DNA of 6,537 nt from JAFDVL01 sp031371805 (GTDB taxonomy: Bacteria > Acidobacteriota > Blastocatellia > RBC074), in contig JANMKB010000180.1 of NCBI GenBank assembly GCA_031371805.1, positions 1-6,537 on the forward strand, given 5' to 3'. The notes under the pieces were generated by a model that worked only from the letters and a program-made list of their open reading frames with translations, did not search any database and had not been told where the DNA came from. The position numbers and the translations under genes were made by a program. The first letter of the stretch is position 1. Every line of letters starts with the position of its first letter. Shown piece after piece: positions 1-6,537 of the stretch.

Positions 1-10
1 CACACGCTTC

Positions 11-28
11 GCAACCATGGCTGGTTGC
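11..28. other. short inverted repeat just after the acyltransferase stop
   Basis: Bases 11-17 (GCAACCA) pair with 22-28 (TGGTTGC) around a 4-base loop, and the repeat begins one base beyond the stop codon of the minus-strand acyltransferase gene. It could fold in the 3' end of that transcript and act as a weak terminator or stability element. There is no T-tract on either side, so it is not a convincing intrinsic terminator. A 7-bp stem could also occur by chance. Confidence 0.3.
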
Positions 29-29
29 G

Positions 30-752
30 CTACTCTCGCGATAACCTTTCCTTTTCCTGATCGCTATATAGCTGAATCAGCGCATCACTTTTTTCCCGTA
101 ACGCTTCCAACGCTTTCTGCAATGCGGCGTGTTTGATTTCGTGTTCCTCGGCTTCATCGCGCACGTTGATTGGTTCACCAATCACAACAATTGTACGGGC
201 AAAAGGTTTCGGGATTTGAATTTTGTCCCAACTGGGCAGGCTCCAATAACGATCCAGCGAAATTGAAAAAGGTAAAATCGCAGCCTGAGATTTTGCCGCT
301 AACAGCACGGCTCCGGGCTTGGCTTCATAAAGCGGGCCACGCGGACCATCAACGGTAAACGCCGCGCTCTTCCCTGCTCGCACCGCTCGGATCATTTGAA
401 TCAACGCCGCTTTGCCACCACGCGTCGAACTTCCTTTCGCCGTGCCGTAACCAAATCGCTGAATAAATCGTGCAATATATTCTGAGTCAAAACTTTGCGA
501 GGACATCACGATAATTTTGCGATGACGCCAAAAATAAGTCGCTATCGGAATGCGGTTATGCCAGAAGCATAAAATCTGCGGCTTCGTCTCGTTAAAATTT
601 TCCCAACCTTTAATTTCAAATTTGACCGTCGTGCCAATCACGCGAATCAGCCAAAATAACAAAAAACCAGCCACACGAATAATCAAGCGTTGCTTAAAAG
701 TGTACAAAGATAAATCCGCAAAGGTGTAATAACGTTCTGCCTGCTCAGCCAT
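30..752 (-). CDS. lysophospholipid acyltransferase family protein (DUF374/LPLAT)
   Basis: This is a 240-residue, probably membrane-associated acyltransferase of the DUF374 branch of the LPLAT superfamily. These proteins are thought to move acyl chains onto a lysophospholipid or lipid A-type acceptor at the inner membrane; the substrate here is unknown. Seen in the sequence: a hydrophobic segment at residues 23-39, the acyltransferase His in CFWHNR (His65), the family block SSQSFDSEY (84-92) followed by GSSTRGG (107-113), then TVDGPRGP (133-140) and KPGAVLLA (145-152). The length is normal for the family and the C-terminus is a charged helix. The ATG at 752 is supported by an AGGGA Shine-Dalgarno-like sequence about 6 bases upstream (minus strand). 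It is transcribed divergently from the phosphatase-like gene. The family call is firm; the acceptor lipid cannot be read from sequence. Confidence 0.9.
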   Translation of the reverse strand: MAEQAERYYTFADLSLYTFKQRLIIRVAGFLLFWLIRVIGTTVKFEIKGWENFNETKPQILCFWHNRIPIATYFWRHRKIIVMSSQSFDSEYIARFIQRFGYGTAKGSSTRGGKAALIQMIRAVRAGKSAAFTVDGPRGPLYEAKPGAVLLAAKSQAAILPFSISLDRYWSLPSWDKIQIPKPFARTIVVIGEPINVRDEAEEHEIKHAALQKALEALREKSDALIQLYSDQEKERLSRE

Positions 753-917
753 GAAATTTCCCTGAAATATTTTTTGTTCTATAGTCGCGCTCGCAATTAA
801 AGTTTATGATACTGCTTCCAATTCGGAACAGCTAATTTTTGCGGTCCTAAAACTACATTGGCGTGTCAATCACCCAACCGCTACCGCAGGTGATACTGAC
901 ACAAATAATCTGAGGCG
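753..917. other. divergent intergenic region
   Basis: This 165-bp gap separates the two divergent genes and must hold their promoters. It contains the candidate minus-strand promoter and an imperfect small dyad, TTCC(5)GGAA, at 816-828. The plus-strand gene has a GAGG ribosome-binding site at 912-915, but I could not find a convincing -35/-10 pair for it. No open frame with a credible start and protein signature was seen. Confidence 0.6.
778..806 (-). promoter_or_regulatory. candidate promoter for the acyltransferase gene
   Basis: Read on the minus strand, TAAACT (801-806) and TATAGA (778-783) are separated by 17 bases. The -10 matches the consensus at four of six positions and the -35 at three of six. 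Transcription would begin near 771, leaving a short leader of about 19 bases that contains the AGGGA ribosome-binding site. The spacing is ideal but the boxes are weak, so this is tentative. Confidence 0.3.
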
Positions 918-2024
918 ATGATGCGAAATAACTGCGCCCTTTTCCTACTCTTGTTTTTTTGCACACTTGCGCCATTCACTTTCGCGCAAAACAAAACCGA
1001 AAATGTCATCCTGATTACATTTGACGGAGCGCGGACACAAGAAATTTTTGGCGGCCTGGATTTGGAAATTCTCAAATCCAAAATCCAGCGCGGCAAAGTC
1101 GAAGACAACGAATTTTATAAAAAATACTGGGCAGAAACGCCGGACGAACGACGCCTGAAATTGATGCCGTTTTTTTGGGGTACGCTAATGAAAGAGCAAG
1201 GCTCCATCGCGGGCAGTCGTGCGCTCGGCAGCAGTGTGATGACAACCAATAAAATGTGGTTTTCCTATCCGGGCTACTCTGAAATTCTGACCGGACAGGC
1301 GCACGACGATGTGATTAAAAGCAATGATCGCAAGCGCAATCAATACACCAGCATCCTTGAGTTTTTGCAGCGCAAATTGAAGCTGAGCAAAACACAAGTT
1401 GCGCTGTTTGGTTCGTGGGATGTCTTCAACTGGATCGGCGAACATCAGGAAGGCGCAGTCACAATCAATGCAGGACACGAACCTTATGACCTCATCAATG
1501 ATCCTGAAATCCGTGCGCTGAGCAAATTGCAAAACGAAAAGCTCAGCCCGTGGAACAGTGTGCGCTTTGATTATTTCACCGTGAAGTTTGCGCTTGCGCA
1601 CCTGAAAAAATATCAGCCCCGCATAGTCCATATCGCCCTCGGAGAAACAGATGATTGGGCGCACGCTGGCGAGTACGGACACGTGCTGAATTCGTTTGCG
1701 ACCAACGATAACCAGATCAAAGAAATCTGGGATTTTGTGCAAAGCTCGCCGAAGTACAAAGGTAAAACTTCCATCATTTTCACGACGGATCACGGACGCG
1801 GCAAAACAATTACGGATTGGACAGATCACGGCGAAAAAGTTCCCGAAGCACAAAATATCTGGATGGCATTCATCAGCCCTGAAAGTAGTTTGCGCGGCGA
1901 ATGGAAAAATTCACCAACGATCTATCAAAACCAAGTGGCAGCGACGCTCTGCCAATGGCTGAAAATTGATTACAGTGAAAATAATCCGCAAGCCGGAAAA
2001 CCAATTTCTCTGGTTACAAAATGA
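918..2024 (+). CDS. secreted alkaline phosphatase superfamily hydrolase
   Basis: This is a 368-residue exported metallo-hydrolase of the alkaline phosphatase superfamily, of the broad type that includes nucleotide pyrophosphatases/phosphodiesterases and phosphoglyceromutase-like proteins. Residues 1-23 form a signal peptide (basic start, Leu/Phe-rich core, likely cut after TFA at 23), so it should act in the periplasm or outside the cell. The superfamily active-site residues can be placed: Asp36 in ITFDGAR, nucleophile candidate Ser121 in YPGYSEILTG, Asp245 and His249 in GETDDWAHAG, Asp291-His292 in FTTDHGRG, and His304 in WTDHG. All expected metal ligands are therefore present. The nucleophile position carries Ser, where NPP enzymes use Thr. 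There is no sulfatase Cys/Ser-x-Pro-x-Arg signature. Two ATGs lie in tandem; GAGG at 912-915 is better spaced for the second one (921), so the true product may lack Met1. The substrate is unknown. Confidence 0.85.
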   Translation: MMRNNCALFLLLFFCTLAPFTFAQNKTENVILITFDGARTQEIFGGLDLEILKSKIQRGKVEDNEFYKKYWAETPDERRLKLMPFFWGTLMKEQGSIAGSRALGSSVMTTNKMWFSYPGYSEILTGQAHDDVIKSNDRKRNQYTSILEFLQRKLKLSKTQVALFGSWDVFNWIGEHQEGAVTINAGHEPYDLINDPEIRALSKLQNEKLSPWNSVRFDYFTVKFALAHLKKYQPRIVHIALGETDDWAHAGEYGHVLNSFATNDNQIKEIWDFVQSSPKYKGKTSIIFTTDHGRGKTITDWTDHGEKVPEAQNIWMAFISPESSLRGEWKNSPTIYQNQVAATLCQWLKIDYSENNPQAGKPISLVTK

Positions 2025-2052
2025 ATTAATTTTTCAAATACTACCTCTTACT

Positions 2053-2080
2053 TTTACAAAAAATCAGGTAATCACATATT
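2053..2080 (+). promoter_or_regulatory. candidate promoter of the STAND gene, possibly leaderless
   Basis: TTTACA (2053-2058, five of six matches to TTGACA) and CATATT (2075-2080, four of six to TATAAT) are spaced by 16 bases within the AT-rich 62-bp gap before the STAND gene. A start seven bases after the -10 would fall at about 2087, the A of the ATG. That would give a leaderless mRNA and would explain why no good Shine-Dalgarno sits upstream; the only purine run, AGG at 2066-2068, is too far away. This is inferred from consensus matching alone. Confidence 0.3.
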
Positions 2081-2086
2081 TACCCT

Positions 2087-5000
2087 ATGAAAAACGATTC
2101 AGCCAAAAAAGGTTCAGCCGCACTGATAAAATTTGCCGCCGCTGCAAGTGTACCTGTATTGGTCGCAAGTGGTGCACCATTCCTCGCCCCCCTTATTGCC
2201 GTTTTACCATTTTTATTAGAAGAAGATAAAGAAGGTAAGACTCTCATTGAAAAAGCACTGGGAGGCATTGCCGGAGCCTGTACAGAAGTATTAGGGGGGA
2301 AAGCCGGAGATGCTATCAATGATTTTTTTGGTGAGAAGGACGCAACTCGTAATCAGGATTTATCACGTGCGCTCGCAACTGCGTATTTGGCTGCGCTCAA
2401 GACTGTCGAACGTGAAATTAACCGTGAAGGTACGCCTCAACTGACAAGTGATGTTTTAGGATTGAGCAAATCAAGTAATCAGCCTCAACTATTGAAAGAA
2501 CAATTGAAACAACGGCTTCCTCTCTGGCTCGGGAGAATTGCCCGTTCCATTCAAAAAGACCCTGCTTCTTTGTTCGTCCTGCCAAATAACCTCGCGCTCT
2601 GGATCTCAGAAAATGATAATGAAAATTTTGCGGAAACAATCAAAGAAACGTTAGGGATATGGCTTATTGATGAACGCAATTTTGGCGTGACCGGAACAAC
2701 ATGGATTTCTCTCAAGTCAGAGTCTTTGCCGGAACCGTTGCAAAAAGTCCTGATCGAAAGGCTGGCGCAGGAAATTCCGTTGCGGCTTGGCGAAGCATTC
2801 AAGCGTCCTGAATTCGCTCGCGCCTGGATTGCCTTTCAGCGCGAATTGTTGCAACGCATCGTGCGCGGCATCAAAAAACTGGAAACGCAAACCGACAGTA
2901 TCAAAGCGGACACGGAAACAATTCTTGCCCGTCTGAACACAATTAATCAGTTGCCTGATACTGCTTTTCAAACGCTGACCAATATGACAGCGGAAATTTT
3001 GCAATTATCCCACGAACAGGCATTGCGCGAAGAGTTCAGAGTCTCAATCATTACAAATGCAGTGCAGAAAATCGGCAAGATTGAAGCTTCACTTAAACAG
3101 ATAGACAAAAAAATTGACGACCTGCCAGACAAAGTTTTAGAACGATTTCAGCAAGCAGGCATTGCGCCGCAGCCCGCCGTTCATATTCCGCGCACACTTC
3201 CTGACAAGCCTGTTTTTTATGGGGAAAAGCGGGCGCAACAAGTGGAAGCATTAGTTCTGCGTTTGCTGGCTGATGCGCCGCTTGCCATATTGATTCACGG
3301 TGGAGCCAATATCGGAAAAACGAATTTTTCTAAACAACTGTTGTTACATGAAAAGATTGAAGCGCACTTTGGCACGCAACGTTATTTTTTTGAGTGCGAA
3401 ACGGCGCAGGACGATCAATCCCTGATCGCGCAATTGGCAACTCATTTAGGCATTTCCCCCGTCTACGGTGTAACGCTGACAGATCAAATTATTTTTACAT
3501 TAGGACAACAACCAACTGTGCTGGTGCTGGATAATCTGGAAACGCCGTGGGACAACGCCGCAACCAAAACGCAAGTCCAGAATTTTTTGGCGCAACTGGC
3601 TACCATCAAAGGAATCAAACTGATTGCGTCTTTGCGTGGCAATGAACGTCCGCTTGACGTGCGCTGGCATCCGGTTAAGCCGGACACCTTAGAAAAGGAA
3701 CAGGCACGAGAATTATTTCTGTCTATCTCGCCCGAATTTGCCCATGACCCTGATTTAGCTGATCTCTTAACAGAAATGAGTTTTTTGCCCGGCGCGATTC
3801 GGTTGCTGGCTGCTGCTGCACAAGGGAATCATTCATTGCAATCATTACGCAATCGCTGGAATCTTGAACGCACGAAAATTTTGCAACAAGGCACAGGACG
3901 TGAAGCTGATTTAGAAGCCTCGTATGAAATTTCATTCCAAAGCCAACGCATGAAAAATGCGCCTGAGGCATTCGTGCTGTTACGAAGTGTGAGTTTGTTG
4001 CCCAGCGGGTTTCCAGCATCATTAGCCAACCATTTATTTCCTGCTGATGCAGATAAAGCCCTTTCTGTTTTAGGCAAAGCTGCGCTGTTGGATGTTGACC
4101 CCATAACAGACCGCTATAGCCTGCTCAACCCATTGCGACAATATGTACTGAAACAATATCCTGCAACACCCTCTGAACAGGAAAAACTCAGACAATACTT
4201 TTTTGCTTTGATAAACGAATGGGCTTCTAAGGCAGGACGGGATCTAACGTTAGGAGCGCAGGCTATCGCTCGGTTAACACCGGAAGACCCAAATATCGAA
4301 ACGATCTTTACAGAATATAAGTCTAAGCAAAATGCTGGGGAAGACAATCAACTCATTGACACTGCATTACAGTGGGGATGGTTTGTTTATATGGCAGGCG
4401 GTTCTAGTAAGCCTGTTGAGGTCGCCTTACAACTTGCTAAAGCCATCGGCGATGCGCTGGGACAAACCACTTGTCTCTTCAGCCTCGGCGATTGTGCCTA
4501 TAACCGCTTCGACTACGACAAGGCTGAAGGCTTCTATAACCAAGCACTCCCGCAATTCAAAGCCATCGGCGCTGCGCTGGGACAAGCCAATTGTCTCAAG
4601 AGCCTCGGCGAAGTAGCACTAGAAAATCTTACTATCAAAGTGACTGAGCAATTCTTTACTAACGCACGAAAGCTATATGAAAAAATTGGTGAACCAATCG
4701 GACTAGCCAATTCGGCTATGGGGTTAGGGCGTGTTAACACATTCAATCGTCATTATGAAGCTGCTACCGCTTTCCTTACAGAAGCAAAATCCGGCTATGA
4801 AAAAATAAATTTAGAAGAAAGCGTAGGAGAATGTGTTTTGTACGAAGGGGATTTAGCTTTCCAGCAAGACAATCCAATGCTCGCGCGTGAATGTTATGAA
4901 ATAGGGCTGGTACGATTACAACAATGTCAGGCTCATTGGTATATTGCCGAAGCACATCGCCGTCTGGCATGGATCAGCGATGAACCGGAACGCACACAGC

Positions 5001-5095
5001 ACCGTAACGCCGCGCTCGCCATTTGGGAACAATTAGGCATCCCGAACGCTGCGCTGCGCCTGGAGCAGGATTTTTTAGCGGGAGGCGATGAGTAA
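2087..5095 (+). CDS. NB-ARC/STAND ATPase with C-terminal TPR repeats
   Basis: This 1002-residue protein has the layout of a bacterial NLR-like switch. Residues 11-44 are hydrophobic and Ala-rich, followed by a Gly-rich stretch (59-74). Residues 85-255 are mostly helical and match no domain I recognise. A heptad-like helical linker spans about 255-350. The NB-ARC begins near FYGEK (377-381) and has a P-loop GGANIGKT (405-412, Lys411), Walker B VLVLDNLE (478-485, Asp482), sensor-like ASLRG (514-518, Arg517) and a GxP-like FLPGAIRLLA (566-575). A winged helix follows and ends in YSLLNPLRQYVL (677-688), the counterpart of the MHD region. TPR units of exactly 40 residues start at 791, 831, 871, 911 and, partly, 951. 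By family analogy it would bind ATP/ADP, sense a ligand through the TPRs, oligomerise and release the N-terminal activity. Possible roles are phage defence or signalling/regulation; no DNA-binding domain, TIR, nuclease or protease was recognised. The architecture is certain; the function is not. Confidence 0.85.
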   Translation: MKNDSAKKGSAALIKFAAAASVPVLVASGAPFLAPLIAVLPFLLEEDKEGKTLIEKALGGIAGACTEVLGGKAGDAINDFFGEKDATRNQDLSRALATAYLAALKTVEREINREGTPQLTSDVLGLSKSSNQPQLLKEQLKQRLPLWLGRIARSIQKDPASLFVLPNNLALWISENDNENFAETIKETLGIWLIDERNFGVTGTTWISLKSESLPEPLQKVLIERLAQEIPLRLGEAFKRPEFARAWIAFQRELLQRIVRGIKKLETQTDSIKADTETILARLNTINQLPDTAFQTLTNMTAEILQLSHEQALREEFRVSIITNAVQKIGKIEASLKQIDKKIDDLPDKVLERFQQAGIAPQPAVHIPRTLPDKPVFYGEKRAQQVEALVLRLLADAPLAILIHGGANIGKTNFSKQLLLHEKIEAHFGTQRYFFECETAQDDQSLIAQLATHLGISPVYGVTLTDQIIFTLGQQPTVLVLDNLETPWDNAATKTQVQNFLAQLATIKGIKLIASLRGNERPLDVRWHPVKPDTLEKEQARELFLSISPEFAHDPDLADLLTEMSFLPGAIRLLAAAAQGNHSLQSLRNRWNLERTKILQQGTGREADLEASYEISFQSQRMKNAPEAFVLLRSVSLLPSGFPASLANHLFPADADKALSVLGKAALLDVDPITDRYSLLNPLRQYVLKQYPATPSEQEKLRQYFFALINEWASKAGRDLTLGAQAIARLTPEDPNIETIFTEYKSKQNAGEDNQLIDTALQWGWFVYMAGGSSKPVEVALQLAKAIGDALGQTTCLFSLGDCAYNRFDYDKAEGFYNQALPQFKAIGAALGQANCLKSLGEVALENLTIKVTEQFFTNARKLYEKIGEPIGLANSAMGLGRVNTFNRHYEAATAFLTEAKSGYEKINLEESVGECVLYEGDLAFQQDNPMLARECYEIGLVRLQQCQAHWYIAEAHRRLAWISDEPERTQHRNAALAIWEQLGIPNAALRLEQDFLAGGDE
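4439..4611 (+). repeat. tandem 120-bp repeat units encoding two TPR copies
   Basis: The stretch 4439-4491 recurs exactly 120 bases later at 4559-4611 with about 47 of 53 bases identical. Both copies encode the KAIGxALGQxxCLxSLG core of adjacent 40-residue TPR units. The following units (from 4697) keep the 40-residue period at protein level but have lost the DNA identity. This suggests a recent duplication or gene conversion of these two units within the sensor array. Confidence 0.8.
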
Positions 5096-5101
5096 CAGCA
5101 A

Positions 5102-5176
5102 GGTACAGTACAGGGAGTGGTAGCGACCTGGTGACATTTGGGATTACCAGGTCGCTACCGCTCCCTGTACTGTACC
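5102..5176. repeat. long near-perfect inverted repeat, REP/MITE-like
   Basis: The arms 5102-5134 and 5144-5176 pair over 33 bp around a 9-base loop (5135-5143). In plus-strand RNA every position pairs: 31 Watson-Crick pairs plus two G-U wobbles (5118 with 5160, 5133 with 5145). The outer end contains doubled GTAC palindromes (GTACAGTAC in the left arm). It lies 6 bases after the STAND stop and about 48 bases before the permease start. No T-run follows either arm, no target-site duplication is visible and no protein is encoded. Likely readings are a non-autonomous palindromic repeat or a structured intergenic RNA that blocks 3' exonucleases. It could attenuate read-through, but it is not a classic terminator. 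Confidence 0.85.
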
Positions 5177-5224
5177 GTTCGTGAGAACCACACTGCATAC
5201 GTTGCATTTACACATAAAACTTTT

Positions 5225-6537
5225 ATGACCGATCATTCACAGCATGACGCCAAAGCCGACGCGCAAGAATTAAATAAATTAGGCTATGCGCAAGAACTCT
5301 TCCGCACGATGGGCGGATTTTCCAACTTCGCCATTTCATTTTCTATCATTTCAATTTTGACGGGAGCGGTCACGCTTTACGGGCACGGTTTGAAAATGGG
5401 CGGCCCCGCGCAAATGTCTATCGGCTGGCCTGTCGTCACGCTGTTCACGCTCGCCGTCGTGATGAGTATGGCGGAACTCGCATCGGCGTTACCAACCTCC
5501 GGCGCGATGTATCACTGGTCGTGTCAGCTTGGCGGCAAAGGCTGGGGCTGGTTCACCGCGTGGTTCAATATCATCGGACAAATCGCCGCGATTGCGGGGA
5601 TTGATTACGGCTGCGCATTGTTTGTGACACCGTTGCTTGGGCTGGCAGCGACGACGCAAAACCTGCTCATCGTGTACGCAGTAATTTTGCTCTCGCACGG
5701 CATCATCAATCATTTCGGCATTCGCCTAGTCGCGTGGCTCAATGATTTCAGCGTAACCGTTCACATCATCGGCGTCATCGTCATTGTTGGCGTTTTACTT
5801 TTCTTCGCGCCGAAACAACCTGTCAGTTTTTTCTTCGCACGCATCACCATTAACACCGACGGCTATTCATACGGCTGGGCGTTCGTGATTGGATTGTTGC
5901 AGGCAATGTGGACGTTCACGGGTTACGACGCTTCCGCCAGTGTGAGCGAAGAAACCGTTGATCCGCGTCGCCGCGCTCCGTGGGGAATGATTATGGCGGT
6001 AGCTGTTTCCGGCATCGTCGGCTATTTATTGCTCCTCGCGTTGACGCTCTCCATCAAAGATATTTCTGCTGTGCTCAGCGCCAAAGATGCCAGCGGCAAC
6101 GATGTTCCTGCCGTGATTGCCGTGCTGGTTTCCGCGTTAGGCGAACGCGCCGGCAGCGCCTTTTCGTGGCTGGCAGCAATTGCGATGTGGTTTTGTGGAC
6201 TGTCAGCAGTCACCTGGAGTTCGCGTGTCATCTGGGCTTTTGCGCGTGATGAAGGAATGCCGCTGTCAAATATCTGGAAGCGCGTCAGCCCTAAACATGC
6301 GACTCCGGTGTATACAATTTGGCTGTGCGTGATCGCGGCATTTTTGGCTGTCCTTTACGCCGTTGTTACATCCGTCCGGTTTGGCGCTAACGGCGTATAT
6401 ATTAATCAGGAATCCTATAATAACAATTACGCTATCGTCACTTCGATCAGCACAATCGGTTTATATATTTCCTACATTATTCCGGTAGTACTTGTAATCA
6501 TCGAACGCAGCAAAGGCAATCAGATTGAACGCGGCCC
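5225..6537 (+). CDS. APC superfamily amino acid permease (ACT/GABA permease type), 3' partial
   Basis: The frame is open from ATG 5225 to the window edge (437 whole codons), so the C-terminus is missing, probably the last transmembrane segments. It is an inner-membrane secondary transporter of the amino acid-polyamine-organocation superfamily, closest in motif style to the ACT family that includes fungal GABA/choline permeases and bacterial relatives. Supporting motifs: the TM1 unwound-helix region FSIISILTGAVTLYG (39-53), the TM2 signature ELASALPTSGAMYHW (84-98), the TM6 block FTGYDASASVSEET (231-244) followed by DPRRRAP, and SSRVIWAFARDEGMP (332-346). About ten hydrophobic segments are visible. 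It probably imports an amino acid or amine; the substrate is not readable. No in-frame start lies upstream within the gap and no Shine-Dalgarno is evident before 5225. Its codons end in G/C more often than those of the STAND gene. The N-terminus (1-28) is polar and cytoplasmic. Confidence 0.9.
   Translation, partial: MTDHSQHDAKADAQELNKLGYAQELFRTMGGFSNFAISFSIISILTGAVTLYGHGLKMGGPAQMSIGWPVVTLFTLAVVMSMAELASALPTSGAMYHWSCQLGGKGWGWFTAWFNIIGQIAAIAGIDYGCALFVTPLLGLAATTQNLLIVYAVILLSHGIINHFGIRLVAWLNDFSVTVHIIGVIVIVGVLLFFAPKQPVSFFFARITINTDGYSYGWAFVIGLLQAMWTFTGYDASASVSEETVDPRRRAPWGMIMAVAVSGIVGYLLLLALTLSIKDISAVLSAKDASGNDVPAVIAVLVSALGERAGSAFSWLAAIAMWFCGLSAVTWSSRVIWAFARDEGMPLSNIWKRVSPKHATPVYTIWLCVIAAFLAVLYAVVTSVRFGANGVYINQESYNNNYAIVTSISTIGLYISYIIPVVLVIIERSKGNQIERG

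Noticed and set aside
816..828. TTCC(5)GGAA dyad as an operator
   Set aside because: Four-base arms are expected often by chance and no regulator gene is nearby.
918..986. lipoprotein signal (Cys15) in the phosphatase-like protein
   Set aside because: Residues before Cys15 are Leu-Phe-Phe, lacking the small residues of a lipobox, while a standard signal peptidase I site after TFA is present.
1185..1853. 222-codon open frame on the minus strand
   Set aside because: It lies wholly opposite the phosphatase-like gene, whose plus-strand product carries a signal peptide and all active-site motifs. The antisense product is Cys/Phe/Arg-rich without any recognisable family pattern.
918..2024. sulfatase assignment
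   Set aside because: There is no Cys/Ser-x-Pro-x-Arg formylglycine signature; the nucleophile region is instead YPGYSEILTG as in phosphodiesterase/phosphatase relatives.
2087..2500. TIR, CHAT, nuclease or protease effector at the STAND N-terminus
   Set aside because: No motif of any of these families is visible; the segment is hydrophobic and then generically helical.
5102..5176. palindrome as an intrinsic (Rho-independent) terminator
   Set aside because: The stem is far longer than usual and no T-run follows on either strand (GTTCG after the right arm, TTGCTG after the left arm read in reverse). Some attenuation of transcription remains possible.
4974..5207. minus-strand frame spanning the palindrome
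   Set aside because: Its sequence is dictated by the STAND 3' end and the inverted repeat; there is no ribosome site or protein signature.
5980..6249. plus-strand 89-codon frame, and the minus-strand frame opposite it
   Set aside because: Both overlap the permease frame, which has clear APC motifs throughout. The alternative products are Arg/Cys-rich shadows.
1..6537. CRISPR array, tRNA/rRNA, insertion sequence or prophage genes
   Set aside because: No spaced direct repeats beyond the coding TPR duplication, no cloverleaf or rRNA-like stretch, and no transposase, integrase or structural phage protein was found.

Overview
The window looks like chromosomal DNA of a Gram-negative-type, free-living bacterium of intermediate GC content. 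It carries four protein genes, all tightly packed. The gene mix is a DUF374 acyltransferase, an exported alkaline-phosphatase-superfamily enzyme, a large NB-ARC/TPR signalling ATPase and an ACT-type APC permease. This would fit Acidobacteriota (for example Blastocatellia) or a similar environmental phylum, but no marker gene here proves it, so treat the taxonomy as a guess.

Layout: 30-752 (minus strand) encodes a lysophospholipid acyltransferase-like protein (DUF374/LPLAT). A 165-bp divergent intergenic region (753-917) follows. On the plus strand, 918-2024 encodes a secreted alkaline-phosphatase-superfamily hydrolase with a complete set of recognisable metal ligands and a Ser nucleophile candidate. 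After 62 AT-rich bases, 2087-5095 encodes a 1002-residue STAND ATPase: a hydrophobic, Gly/Ala-rich N-terminus, an uncharacterised helical region, a coiled-coil-like linker, NB-ARC, a winged helix and about five 40-residue TPR units. Six bases after its stop lies a near-perfect 33-bp inverted repeat (5102-5176). From 5225 to the window edge runs an amino acid/GABA-type APC permease whose 3' end is cut off by the window.

The flanking genes look like housekeeping or nutrient functions. Nothing shows that the four genes form one pathway. The centre of interest is the STAND protein. Its order of possible membrane-acting N-terminus, NTPase switch and repeat sensor matches the plan of bacterial NLR-like conflict proteins such as Avs and bNACHT, but no characterised effector domain is recognisable and no partner gene sits beside it. 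The second point of interest is the long palindrome, which looks like a REP/MITE-type interspersed repeat. No RNA genes, CRISPR array, transposase or prophage gene was seen.
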